Of a DNA stretch of 64,000 nt, positions 8,340 through 17,062 are shown one piece after another. How positions within the stretch are numbered: the stretch's first letter is position 1; every line of letters starts with the position of its first letter. Origin of the DNA: Leptospiraceae bacterium. Lineage in GTDB: Bacteria > Spirochaetota > Leptospiria > Leptospirales > Leptonemataceae. The stretch covers positions 124,001 through 188,000 of the forward strand of contig JAOACE010000021.1 in NCBI GenBank assembly GCA_026418015.1, given 5' to 3'. A model generated the notes under the pieces. It was given only the letters and a program-made list of their open reading frames with translations. It was not told the DNA's origin and did no database searches. Both the position numbers and the translations under genes were made by a program.

Positions 8340-10000
8340 ATCAATTTAGAAATGAAAATAGAATGTGGAACGGATGGGGTAGGGCAGATTTTCAACTTTA
8401 TGACGAAAACATTAAAAAAGAATTAAAAAATTTTTTAAATATTTATCTAGAAAAACCACAATATAAACAAAAAGAGGTTCAAAAACAAGAAATCTTACAA
8501 AAAATTCCTGAATCTCCCATAAAGCTTTCTGAAGAATTTTCTGGTATAAAAAATATTTTATTTTTAGAAAAAGAAATAAGGCTTTTATATTCTTTTGGTC
8601 AAAGTTTTCCCGATTGGATCAGCTTTAAAACCGGATGGAATTTACAGATTACTGATGCAGTTGCAATTCCTAATAATATAGATCAACTAAAATTAGTTTA
8701 TGAATTTTGTAAAAAAAATCAATATAAGATTTTAATATATGGGGGTGGAACTAGTGTAGTTGGACACATAAGACCAGAAATTCATCCCGTAATTACAATA
8801 TCTATGGAAAAATTCAATCGTGTTAAAGAAATCAGCAAAGAGAATCACTACGCGATAATAGAAGCTGGTGCAAATGGACCAGAAATCGAAGAACAACTCC
8901 AAAGATATGGTTATCGCTTAGGACATTTTCCGCAATCTTTTGAATATAGTACATTAGGAGGCTGGATTGCAACACGTTCAAGCGGACAACAAAGTCTCTA
9001 TTATGGTAGAATTGAAGATCTATTTTTGGGAGGCAAAGTACTAACTAATGAAGGCGAATTAGAAATTGCACCTATTCCTGCATCATCCGCAGGTCCAGAT
9101 TTAAGGGCTTGGATTTTAGGTTCCGAAGGTCGTACATCGATCATTTACGAAGCTATGGTAAAAATTCGCAAGCTTCCCGAATTAGAAGAGTTTTATGGTT
9201 TCTTTTTTAAAGACGAAACTTCTGCCATCAATTTTATTAAACAAGCAGTTCAACTTAAAACATCTTTATCAATGGTTCGAATGAGTTTTCCAGAAGAAAC
9301 AAAAATTAACTTAGAAATGGCAAAAGCAACAGGTCACAAAAAAACCATTCATTATTTGAATCAATATTTATCTTTTAAAGGATTGAAAGATAATTTTTGT
9401 ATGATGATTTTAGGTCTGACTGGATTAAAAAAAGAAGTAATTGCATCAAAAAAAATTCTGTTCGATTTAATAAAAGATTTTCATGGATTAGTTCCTCCTT
9501 CTTTTATAAGCAAGAAATTAGGCAAAAGTTGGCAAAAAAACCGCTTTTTTTCTCCTTATTTGAGAAATACTCTTTGGGAATTAGGATATGGAGTAGATAC
9601 ATTAGAAACTTGTCTACCATGGAATAAAATTCAAACGGGAAAAGAAAAAATAGAAAATGCCATTCGAAATGCTGCAGAAAATTTTAAAGAAAAGGTGATT
9701 GTATACACCCATCTTTCGCATGTTTATTTAAATGGATCTTCGATTTATACAACTTATATTTTTCGCTTAAAGGAAAATCCCGAAGAACTTTTTGAATTCT
9801 GGAAAGAGATGAAGCATAATACAAGTAAAGCAATAACAGAATTGGGAGGGACGATTAGCCATCAACATGGTGTAGGAAAAGACCATAAAGAATATTTAAT
9901 TTTAGAAAAAGGAACAATTGGTATGGACTGGATTAAAAATTATGTTCGATCAGCAGATCCAAATCAAATCTTCGATAACAATAATTTAATCGATTTATAA
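8336..10000 (+). CDS. FAD-binding oxidoreductase, alkyl-dihydroxyacetone-phosphate synthase-like
   Basis: A 554-residue flavoprotein of the FAD-linked oxidase (p-cresol methylhydroxylase-like) superfamily. The FAD pyrophosphate loop GGGTSVVGH lies at about residues 136-144. The region with GHFPQSFEYSTLGGW, RSSGQQS and YGRIEDL (about 195-230), and a C-terminal ISHQHGVGKDH (about 507-517), match alkyldihydroxyacetonephosphate synthase (AGPS), which swaps the acyl chain of acyl-DHAP for a fatty alcohol to form ether lipids. Characterised AGPS has His-His-His where this has His-Gln-His. The ATG overlaps the fadR stop (ATGA). Followed by glpD and an FGGY kinase, it could act in ether-lipid synthesis or oxidise a related polyol-phosphate or 2-hydroxyacid. 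Family membership is strong; the exact reaction is open. Confidence 0.82.
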   Translation: MNQFRNENRMWNGWGRADFQLYDENIKKELKNFLNIYLEKPQYKQKEVQKQEILQKIPESPIKLSEEFSGIKNILFLEKEIRLLYSFGQSFPDWISFKTGWNLQITDAVAIPNNIDQLKLVYEFCKKNQYKILIYGGGTSVVGHIRPEIHPVITISMEKFNRVKEISKENHYAIIEAGANGPEIEEQLQRYGYRLGHFPQSFEYSTLGGWIATRSSGQQSLYYGRIEDLFLGGKVLTNEGELEIAPIPASSAGPDLRAWILGSEGRTSIIYEAMVKIRKLPELEEFYGFFFKDETSAINFIKQAVQLKTSLSMVRMSFPEETKINLEMAKATGHKKTIHYLNQYLSFKGLKDNFCMMILGLTGLKKEVIASKKILFDLIKDFHGLVPPSFISKKLGKSWQKNRFFSPYLRNTLWELGYGVDTLETCLPWNKIQTGKEKIENAIRNAAENFKEKVIVYTHLSHVYLNGSSIYTTYIFRLKENPEELFEFWKEMKHNTSKAITELGGTISHQHGVGKDHKEYLILEKGTIGMDWIKNYVRSADPNQIFDNNNLIDL

Positions 10001-10011
10001 AAGGAGTTATT

Positions 10012-11541
10012 ATGATTTCTAATAGAGAAATAAATTTAAATAATTTTATAAATATTTATAATAAAAACCAGGAATTTGATGTAATTATTATAGGTGGTGG
10101 TATTACTGGTGCAGGCATTGCATTAGCATGTTCAAAGAATCATCTAAAAACATTATTGATAGAAGCGAAGGATTTTGGTTATAGTTCTTCGGGAAATTCT
10201 TCTAAATTAGTGCATGGTGGATTAAGATATTTACAAAACGGACAATTTCATGTTACCTTTCAGTCTGTACGTGAAAGAGAAAAATTATTAAAAGAATTGT
10301 CTAAATTGATTTGGCCTATCTATTTTGTATTGCCTTATTATAATTTTATGGAAAGAATAATGTATAAAATAGGTCTAATGATTTATGATCTTTTTGCAGG
10401 TAAAAAATATCATAAACATGTTCCTTTAAAAGAATTTCTTTCTTGGTTCCCAATTATAAAAAAAGAAAACCTAAAAGGAGGATATTTATACCAAGATGCT
10501 CAAACAGATGATATAAGGCTTTTAATCAGAACCTTAAAAGAAGCAGAAAGAAATGGTGCAATAATTTTGAATTATTTTAGAGCAACGGATCTTATCATAG
10601 AAAATGATCTTGTAAGGGGCATAAAAGCCTTAGATGAAATTGTAAAAAAGGAATATACGATAAAAGCGAAGGTAGTAATCAACGCTTCGGGGTTTTTAGC
10701 AGATACTTTTAGGACAAAATTAGGTTTAAAAAAGATTATGAGACCTCTTCGCGGTAGTCATATAGTATTAGAATATAATAAACTTCCTATAAAATATGCA
10801 TTAGGTTTTAAACATCCCGATGATAAACGAAATATCTTTGTATTACCTTGGTTAGGAAAAACTGTTGTAGGTACAACCGATTTGGATCATAACATTGTAG
10901 ATCCTATAACAATTACTGAACAAGAAATTGAGTATCTTTTAAAAGGTGTAAATCATCAATTCCCCGAAGCAAAGATTACAAGAAAAGATATTTATTCTAC
11001 TTGGTCTGGTGTAAGACCTGTTGTAAGTAAAGATCCTACAAAGGCTCCATCTAAGGAATCGAGAGATATATTTATAGAATTTTATAAAAATCTTTTAACA
11101 ATAACAGGTGGAAAATTAACTACTTTTCGATTAGAAGCAAAAAAAGTATTAAAAATATTAAAGCAAGTTTTCTCCATAAAAACATTTGATTTAAAATTCG
11201 ATGTAATTTCTAAAGAAACTTTAAATCAATACTTTAACCAAAAGGAATTAGGTTTAATCTACACAAATATTCCAGATTACGAAAGAATTTTAAACACTTA
11301 TGGAAAAGATAGTATAGAAATTTTAAAAAATATTTTAAATGATCCAGAAAAAATTCTCGAAGATGATTTTTATGTTTACAAAGCAGAATTCCATTATTGT
11401 ATGAATAATGAATGGGTAATTAATTGGGAAGATTTATTTTACCGTAGGTTTCGTTTTGGAATAGTAAAAAAAGAAATAGAAGATAAAATTAAAAAATATT
11501 TTAAAAGGGGGAAAAATGAATCCATACGTACTCAGTATTGA
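10012..11541 (+). CDS. glpD: Glycerol-3-phosphate dehydrogenase, FAD-dependent (GlpD/GlpA family)
   Basis: A 509-residue flavoenzyme that oxidises sn-glycerol 3-phosphate to dihydroxyacetone phosphate at the membrane and passes electrons to quinone. It shows the FAD-binding VIIIGGGITGAGIA (about 24-37), the family signature SSSGNSSKLVHGGLRYLQ, and the substrate-region motifs RPLRGSH, VLPWLGKTVVGTTD and TWSGVRPV. A C-terminal extension of about 130 residues is the usual GlpD tail. A clear ribosome site, AAGGAG, lies just upstream. It overlaps the next gene by 26 bases, so it is part of the fadR operon. The DHAP made here could feed the AGPS-like enzyme. Specificity for glycerol 3-phosphate is likely but not proven. 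Confidence 0.9.
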   Translation: MISNREINLNNFINIYNKNQEFDVIIIGGGITGAGIALACSKNHLKTLLIEAKDFGYSSSGNSSKLVHGGLRYLQNGQFHVTFQSVREREKLLKELSKLIWPIYFVLPYYNFMERIMYKIGLMIYDLFAGKKYHKHVPLKEFLSWFPIIKKENLKGGYLYQDAQTDDIRLLIRTLKEAERNGAIILNYFRATDLIIENDLVRGIKALDEIVKKEYTIKAKVVINASGFLADTFRTKLGLKKIMRPLRGSHIVLEYNKLPIKYALGFKHPDDKRNIFVLPWLGKTVVGTTDLDHNIVDPITITEQEIEYLLKGVNHQFPEAKITRKDIYSTWSGVRPVVSKDPTKAPSKESRDIFIEFYKNLLTITGGKLTTFRLEAKKVLKILKQVFSIKTFDLKFDVISKETLNQYFNQKELGLIYTNIPDYERILNTYGKDSIEILKNILNDPEKILEDDFYVYKAEFHYCMNNEWVINWEDLFYRRFRFGIVKKEIEDKIKKYFKRGKNESIRTQY

Positions 11542-13051
11542 TTGTGGCACCCAGAGTATTCGAGGAATTGTTTTTGATCCCGAGGGGAATATCATAGAAA
11601 AAGCACAAATACCATTAGAATACGAAAGTCCTTACCCAGGTTGGGCAGAGCAGAAACCAGAATATTTTTGGGAAAAGTTATGCAAAGTTGTTAACCTTCT
11701 ATGGGAAAAACAACCTGAACTTAAAAATCAAATTGTTGGTATTACTTTAACAACCCAAAGGGGAACTGTGATCAACGTCGATAAGAATGGTCATTCTTTA
11801 CGGCCAGCAATTACATGGTTCGATCAAAGGCAAGTAGAAAACCCAGAACCAATCCCCATTTGGAACATCATTTTTAAAATTATTGGTATGTCCGAAGCGA
11901 TTAACTTTTTCCAAAGACAGATAGAAGCTAGTTGGATCTATAAAAATCAACCCGAAGTATGGAAAAACACTCATAAATATTTATTACTTTCCGGCTATCT
12001 TTCTTATAAATTAACAGGACAATTCGTAGATTCTATTGCATGCCAAGTTGGTTATATTCCGTTTGATTATAAAAACCATCGTTGGGCATCAAAATGGGAT
12101 TGGAAATGGAAATTGGTTCCCGCAACAGAAGAAATCTTACCAGAATTAAAAAAACCAGGTGAACTATTAGGTAAATTAACTCCCGATGCTGCAAAGCAAT
12201 TACAGCTTAAAGAAGGATTACCCATTATAGCAGCTGGTTCTGATAAAGCATGCGAGACCTTAGGTTGTGGTGTAATAGACGATTCTTCCATTCATTTAAG
12301 TTTTGGTACAACTGCAACAGTCAATGTAGTAACAAAAAAATATAAAGAAGCCATTCCTTTTATACCACCTTATCCTTCTGTAATTCCGAATCATTATTCC
12401 ATGGAAATCCAAATTTTTCGTGGGTTCTGGCTTGTGAGTTGGTTTAAAGAACAATTTGCTCATTCCGAAAAATTAGAAGCAGAGTTAAGAAAAACTTCCG
12501 TAGAAGAAATATTAGAAGAAAAGATTCAATCTATTCCACCTGGTTCGCAAGGATTAATTCTACAACCTTATTGGTCTCCTGGCATTCGAATACCTGGACC
12601 AGAAGCTCGTGGCGCTATTATAGGGTTTTCGGACTGGCATACAAAATATCATCTTTATCGAGCAATATTAGAAGGAATTGGTTTTTCTTTAAGAGAAGGT
12701 GCAGAACGCATCGAAAAAACATTACAAAAGAAAATTCCTAGAATCGCTGTTGGAGGAGGTGGTGCTAATAGTAATGTGGCATTACAAATCACCGCAGATA
12801 TTTTCAATCGTCCCGTAGAAAAACCGAAAATTTCCGAAGCTTCTGCCTTAGGTTCTGCAATGTTAGCATTCTACGGATTAGGTATTTATAAAAGTATTGA
12901 CGAAGCAGTTAAAAATATGTATAAAGTAGGGAAAATCATCCATCCAAATACAAACAATATATCTTTATACGAAAAAATTTATCAAAATGCTTATTTAAAA
13001 ATTTATCAAAACCTAAAACCTATCTATAAAGAATTAAAAAATATTTTATAA
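11516..13051 (+). CDS. FGGY-family carbohydrate kinase (glycerol kinase-like position)
   Basis: A 511-residue ATP-dependent sugar or polyol kinase with two actin-like domains. Motifs are LSIDCGTQSIRG (phosphate 1), ITLTTQRGTV, ITWFDQR, LSFGTTATV and the adenosine loop AVGGGGANSN. Next to glpD it would be expected to make glycerol 3-phosphate. However, glycerol kinases carry Arg-Glu in the TNQRETT motif, the Glu binding glycerol, and here the matching position reads QRG. The substrate may therefore be another triose or polyol. The start at 11516 has a strong GGGGG-type ribosome site and overlaps glpD by 26 bases. A hairpin terminator follows at 13088. The family is certain, the substrate uncertain. 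Confidence 0.85.
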   Translation: MNPYVLSIDCGTQSIRGIVFDPEGNIIEKAQIPLEYESPYPGWAEQKPEYFWEKLCKVVNLLWEKQPELKNQIVGITLTTQRGTVINVDKNGHSLRPAITWFDQRQVENPEPIPIWNIIFKIIGMSEAINFFQRQIEASWIYKNQPEVWKNTHKYLLLSGYLSYKLTGQFVDSIACQVGYIPFDYKNHRWASKWDWKWKLVPATEEILPELKKPGELLGKLTPDAAKQLQLKEGLPIIAAGSDKACETLGCGVIDDSSIHLSFGTTATVNVVTKKYKEAIPFIPPYPSVIPNHYSMEIQIFRGFWLVSWFKEQFAHSEKLEAELRKTSVEEILEEKIQSIPPGSQGLILQPYWSPGIRIPGPEARGAIIGFSDWHTKYHLYRAILEGIGFSLREGAERIEKTLQKKIPRIAVGGGGANSNVALQITADIFNRPVEKPKISEASALGSAMLAFYGLGIYKSIDEAVKNMYKVGKIIHPNTNNISLYEKIYQNAYLKIYQNLKPIYKELKNIL

Positions 13052-13087
13052 TTTTTTTGAACTGAGATTTGTTTTAAAAAATTAGAT

Positions 13088-13122
13088 AGAGTTGATTTAA
13101 ATCACACTCTTTATTTTTTTTT
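13088..13122 (+). terminator. Hairpin terminator of the fadR operon (core also resembles an FNR/CRP box)
   Basis: AGAGT (13088-13092) pairs with ACTCT (13106-13110) around an inner palindrome TGATTTAAATCA (13093-13104), with one unpaired C. A T-rich run at 13111-13122 follows on the plus strand. Position and T-run fit intrinsic termination 37 bases after the kinase stop. The core TTGATTTAAATCAC (13092-13105) also matches the FNR/CRP-type consensus TTGAT-N4-ATCAA at 9 of 10 positions, so it could instead be an activator site for the lipid gene at 13203. Confidence 0.6.
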
Positions 13123-13202
13123 ATTTAATATATTTTTCGCTTGCAAATAATTGATGTTCTACCATTATTAAATAAAATACAAAAAAACTAAGGAGGAAGA
13201 GT

Positions 13203-14468
13203 ATGAAGGATATAATAAAAAACCTATTTAAAAAAATCGATTACGAAAGAGTAGATTTTGGCTTCGAAATTGTATTTCCTGATGGAGATAAGTTTATCTA
13301 TAACAATTTTCCCATTGCATTTCGAGTAATTTTTAAAACCGATAAAGCTCTAAAAGATTTTATCAGTAGAGGAACGATGGGATTTTTAGAACGATATATG
13401 AATCAAGATATAGATATAGAAGGAGATTTTTTCTATGTAGCACATCTAGGATTACTAGTAGAACAACAAGGACTTGAAACAAATTTGATCGAAAAAATAA
13501 AAATTATGTATCATTTTCTAACGAATAGAAACACTCTAAAAGGTTCGAAAAAAAATATTTCTCATCATTACGATTTGGGAAATGATTTTTATTCTTTATG
13601 GCTTGATAAAAATATGCAATATACATGTGCATTTTTTAAAACACCAGAAGATACATTAGAACAAGCACAAATTCAGAAAATGGATTTGGTTTGTAGAAAA
13701 TTACAATTAAAGCCCGGTGATTTTGTTGTAGAAGCTGGTTGTGGATGGGGTGGATTCGCAATCTATGCGGTAAAAAATTATGGTGTTAAGATGCGATCTT
13801 TTAATATTTCCAAAGAACAAATTGCTTACGCAAAAGAATGGCAAAAAAGAGAAGGAATCTCAGAAAAACAATTAGAATTTATCCTCGATGATTACAGAAA
13901 TATTCGAAATGATTCTTACATCTACGATAAATTTGTTTCGATTGGTATGCTAGAACATGTTGGGCCAGAAAACTACGAAAACTTATTCGATTTAATCTAT
14001 AAAAAAATTAAACCAAAGGGATTAGCATTAGTCCATTCTATTTCGCGAGCTTATCCAAGAATGCAAGATCCTTGGGTAAATAAATATATTTTTCCCGGAG
14101 GTTATATCCCATCATTAGGAGAAATTGTTGTTCCCTTAGAAAATATGATTAAGAAAAACAAAAAGCCTCAATATTTATTTATCATGGATATAGAAAACCT
14201 AAAATATCATTATGCTTTAACGCTTGATCATTGGTCAAAACATTTCGAAGACAACATTACAACTATACGAGAAAAATATGGTGAATCCTTTGTTCGTATG
14301 TTTAGAGTATATCTAAGAGGTTCTTCTAGTGCATTTAGAAAAGGCGAATTAACCTTATTACAAATTCTATTAAAGAAAGAATTGAACCCAGAATATCCAT
14401 TAACAAGAGAACATTTTATTTTATCAAAGGAATCAACGCTTACGACAAAATTTTCGAGTGAGGTGTAA
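13203..14468 (+). CDS. cfa: Cyclopropane-fatty-acyl-phospholipid synthase family methyltransferase
   Basis: A 421-residue S-adenosylmethionine-dependent enzyme that adds a methylene or methyl group across double bonds of membrane phospholipid acyl chains. SHHYDLGNDFYSLWLDKNM and YTCAFF are the diagnostic family segment. The SAM loop VVEAGCGWGGFAI lies at about residues 175-187, and SIGMLEHVGPENY is the conserved active-site region. An N-terminal domain of about 110 residues is typical. A very strong ribosome site (AAGGAGG) precedes the ATG, suggesting high expression. The flavoprotein gene follows after 5 bases. Formation of a cyclopropane as opposed to a methyl branch cannot be read from sequence, and the flavoprotein partner makes a reduced methyl branch conceivable. 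Confidence 0.9.
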   Translation: MKDIIKNLFKKIDYERVDFGFEIVFPDGDKFIYNNFPIAFRVIFKTDKALKDFISRGTMGFLERYMNQDIDIEGDFFYVAHLGLLVEQQGLETNLIEKIKIMYHFLTNRNTLKGSKKNISHHYDLGNDFYSLWLDKNMQYTCAFFKTPEDTLEQAQIQKMDLVCRKLQLKPGDFVVEAGCGWGGFAIYAVKNYGVKMRSFNISKEQIAYAKEWQKREGISEKQLEFILDDYRNIRNDSYIYDKFVSIGMLEHVGPENYENLFDLIYKKIKPKGLALVHSISRAYPRMQDPWVNKYIFPGGYIPSLGEIVVPLENMIKKNKKPQYLFIMDIENLKYHYALTLDHWSKHFEDNITTIREKYGESFVRMFRVYLRGSSSAFRKGELTLLQILLKKELNPEYPLTREHFILSKESTLTTKFSSEV

Positions 14469-14473
14469 TCGAT

Positions 14474-15475
14474 ATGATAAAAAAAGACGTGATTATTATC
14501 GGTGGTGGACCAGCAGGTAGTTCTTGTGCATTAAAGCTTAAAGAATATGGATTCGATACATTGATCTTAGACAAGCATGAATTTCCAAGATTAAAATTAT
14601 GCGCGGGGTGGATTACGCCCCGGGTCTATCAATTGTTGAACATGGACGAATATCCTAATGGAATTATCGAATTCAATAGGATGCATATTCATTATTATAC
14701 AAATAAAAACAAAGAAATTAAGTTTACTACAAAAACAAAACAATACTCTATAAGAAGATACGAATTTGATCATTGGTTACTTAAAAAGAGTGGTTCTGAT
14801 TTTATGGTACACGAAGTAAAAAAAATCGAACAAATTGATGGATATTATATTATTGATGACAAATTTCAATCAAAATATCTTGTAGGAGCAGGCGGAACCC
14901 ATTGTCCCGTATTTCGAACCTTTTTTAAAGAGATTAACCCACGTTCAAAAGATTATCAAATCGGTGCATTAGAGATTGAATTTCCTTATGAATATACAGA
15001 CAGAGATTGTTATTTATGGTTTTGCGAGAATAGTTTACCCGGTTATAGCTGGTATGTCCCAAAAGAAAATGGTTATTTAAACATTGGATTAGGTGCCTTT
15101 TCCCATAAATTAGGAGATAAATCTCTTAAATGGCATTTTGATTATTTTGTGGAAAAACTAAAAAAAATAGGTCTATTGAAACATTTTGATCATGAACCAA
15201 AAGGTCATACTTATTATTTAAGAGAACCTGTAAAAAAGGTTTATTACAACAATGCATGTATTATTGGAGATTCGGCAGGTTTAGCTACAAAAGATTTAGG
15301 CGAAGGGATTGGTCCTGCAATAGAAAGTGGTATAAAAGCTGCTAGCTGGATTGCTCTAAAAAAAGAATTAGATTTATCGGACATTCCAGAATTAAGTATA
15401 TATGAATTTGGTTTAAAAGGAAAAATTATCTATTATCTATTAAGGATTTATAATATGTTAAGTATAAATCCCTAA
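14474..15475 (+). CDS. FAD-dependent oxidoreductase, geranylgeranyl reductase-like
   Basis: A 333-residue flavoprotein of the geranylgeranyl-reductase family, whose members hydrogenate isoprenoid or other lipid double bonds. It has the N-terminal dinucleotide motif VIIIGGGPAGSS (about 6-17), the family marker KLCAGWITPRVY (about 42-53), a middle segment with LPGYSWYVPKENGYLNIGLG, and a C-terminal IIGDSAGLATKDLGEGIGPA that closes the FAD site. It lies 5 bases behind the cyclopropane-synthase-like gene, so both probably act on the same lipid pool or on quinone or carotenoid chains. No transmembrane segment is obvious. The substrate is unknown. Confidence 0.8.
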   Translation: MIKKDVIIIGGGPAGSSCALKLKEYGFDTLILDKHEFPRLKLCAGWITPRVYQLLNMDEYPNGIIEFNRMHIHYYTNKNKEIKFTTKTKQYSIRRYEFDHWLLKKSGSDFMVHEVKKIEQIDGYYIIDDKFQSKYLVGAGGTHCPVFRTFFKEINPRSKDYQIGALEIEFPYEYTDRDCYLWFCENSLPGYSWYVPKENGYLNIGLGAFSHKLGDKSLKWHFDYFVEKLKKIGLLKHFDHEPKGHTYYLREPVKKVYYNNACIIGDSAGLATKDLGEGIGPAIESGIKAASWIALKKELDLSDIPELSIYEFGLKGKIIYYLLRIYNMLSINP

Positions 15476-15556
15476 TAGCATGCTTAAAACTTATAAAAAT
15501 AATCAATAATATGCTTTTTTTATTACAAAACAAAAAAAATTCGTCTATTAATATAT

Positions 15557-17062
15557 ATGAATTTAAAAAAAGCATTCTTAAAACTCGAAGAACGATTCCC
15601 TTCTCATATCAAAATATTTAGAGTATATAAAGATGATTTTACAGAAATTCAAATCAACGAACTTCCAGAAATAGGATTTATTATTACAGATGATTCTCGT
15701 AGAGTAGACGAAAATACCCTTTTCTTCTCTACTTATTATTCAAAAAAATTTCTTAATGATGCTATATCTAAAAAGCCCGTAGGGCTATTTCTTTCTAAAA
15801 AAGAATTTCAGGATGTATTGCACCAACCATACGAGGGATATTACATAGTAGGGAAAAAGAAACCAGATTTTTATTTAGGCTATCTTTCTTCTATATATTA
15901 CGACGATCCTTCTAAAAATATGTATATTGTAGCAATTACTGGGACCAACGGAAAAACCACTACATCTTTCATGATTTACCATCTATGGAAAAAAAAACAA
16001 ATTCCATGTGCAGTAATCGGTACATTAGGTGTTTATTACTGGAATAGTAGCGAAGAAAATCATCTAGAAACAGGGTTTACTACTCCACGTTCTTACGAAC
16101 TACACAAGATTCTATCTCTTTTAAACGAAAAAAACATCCGACACATTGCAATAGAAGCATCTTCCGAAGCATTAGCATTAAGACGATTAGAAGGACTCAA
16201 CATACAGAAAGCCATCTTTACAACTTTTGGAAGAGATCATTTAGACTTTCATCAAACGTTGAATGCTTATTTTTTTGCAAAATTACACTTGTTTTTTTTA
16301 ACATTACGAACAACAGAACAAAAAATCCCCTTTATTGTTGTATACGACAAAAATACTTATTATCATTTCTATAAGTTTATTCGTAAAACACGATCAAAGA
16401 TTCTAATTTTGTTAAAAACTCATCTAAATTATCCCTATGTAAAGAATCAACCAACACCATTAATTTTTAATCAATTCAATGCTTTATGTGCTTTATATGG
16501 TGCATCGGAAAACGAATTACCACTATTTGATTTAAACGAAACTCCCTTAGAAGATTTTAAGGGAGTACCAGGTCGCGTAGATAGAATAAAACTAAGCGAT
16601 AACATAGACGTCATTATTGATTATGCCCATACACCCGATGCATTGGAAAATCTTTTAAAAGAATTAAAAAAAGAATACGCAAATTTAATTCTTGTATTTG
16701 GCTGTGGAGGAAATCGCGATAGAGAAAAAAGACCTATAATGGGAGAAATTGCTTCGAATTATTCTGATCTCATCGTTCTAACAGATGATAATCCAAGAAA
16801 CGAAGATCCAAAACTAATTCGTGAAGAGATAAAAAAAGGGATTCCACTAAACAAAACAAATCTCATAAAAGAAATTGGCGATAGAAGAGAAGCGATAAAA
16901 TTTTCAATAGAATATTGTTTAAGTCATAATATAAACCAAAAAACTTGTTTAGTTATAGCAGGCAAAGGGCACGAAAATTATCAAATTATACAGAATAAAA
17001 AGATTCCCTTTTCCGATAAAGAAGTTGTATTAGAATTTCTACATGAAAAAACGACTCGATGA
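15557..17062 (+). CDS. murE: UDP-N-acetylmuramyl-tripeptide synthetase MurE
   Basis: Adds the third amino acid to the peptidoglycan precursor UDP-MurNAc-L-Ala-D-Glu, using ATP. The P-loop AITGTNGKTTTSFM is at about residues 130-143, followed by GFTTPRSYELHKIL. The C-terminal domain contains DYAHTPDALENLL, GCGGNRDREKRPIMG and, at about residue 411, DNPRNEDP. The DNPR form is the one linked to meso-diaminopimelate as the added residue, so the wall is probably of the mDAP type. Length of 501 residues is normal. It has an AT-rich 81-base leader, and its last 20 bases overlap tlyA. Confidence 0.93.
   Translation: MNLKKAFLKLEERFPSHIKIFRVYKDDFTEIQINELPEIGFIITDDSRRVDENTLFFSTYYSKKFLNDAISKKPVGLFLSKKEFQDVLHQPYEGYYIVGKKKPDFYLGYLSSIYYDDPSKNMYIVAITGTNGKTTTSFMIYHLWKKKQIPCAVIGTLGVYYWNSSEENHLETGFTTPRSYELHKILSLLNEKNIRHIAIEASSEALALRRLEGLNIQKAIFTTFGRDHLDFHQTLNAYFFAKLHLFFLTLRTTEQKIPFIVVYDKNTYYHFYKFIRKTRSKILILLKTHLNYPYVKNQPTPLIFNQFNALCALYGASENELPLFDLNETPLEDFKGVPGRVDRIKLSDNIDVIIDYAHTPDALENLLKELKKEYANLILVFGCGGNRDREKRPIMGEIASNYSDLIVLTDDNPRNEDPKLIREEIKKGIPLNKTNLIKEIGDRREAIKFSIEYCLSHNINQKTCLVIAGKGHENYQIIQNKKIPFSDKEVVLEFLHEKTTR

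Noticed and set aside
15476-15556. Possible terminator after the reductase gene (AGCAT ... ATGCT then T-run)
   Set aside because: The stem is only 5 bases with a loop of about 30, too weak to call.
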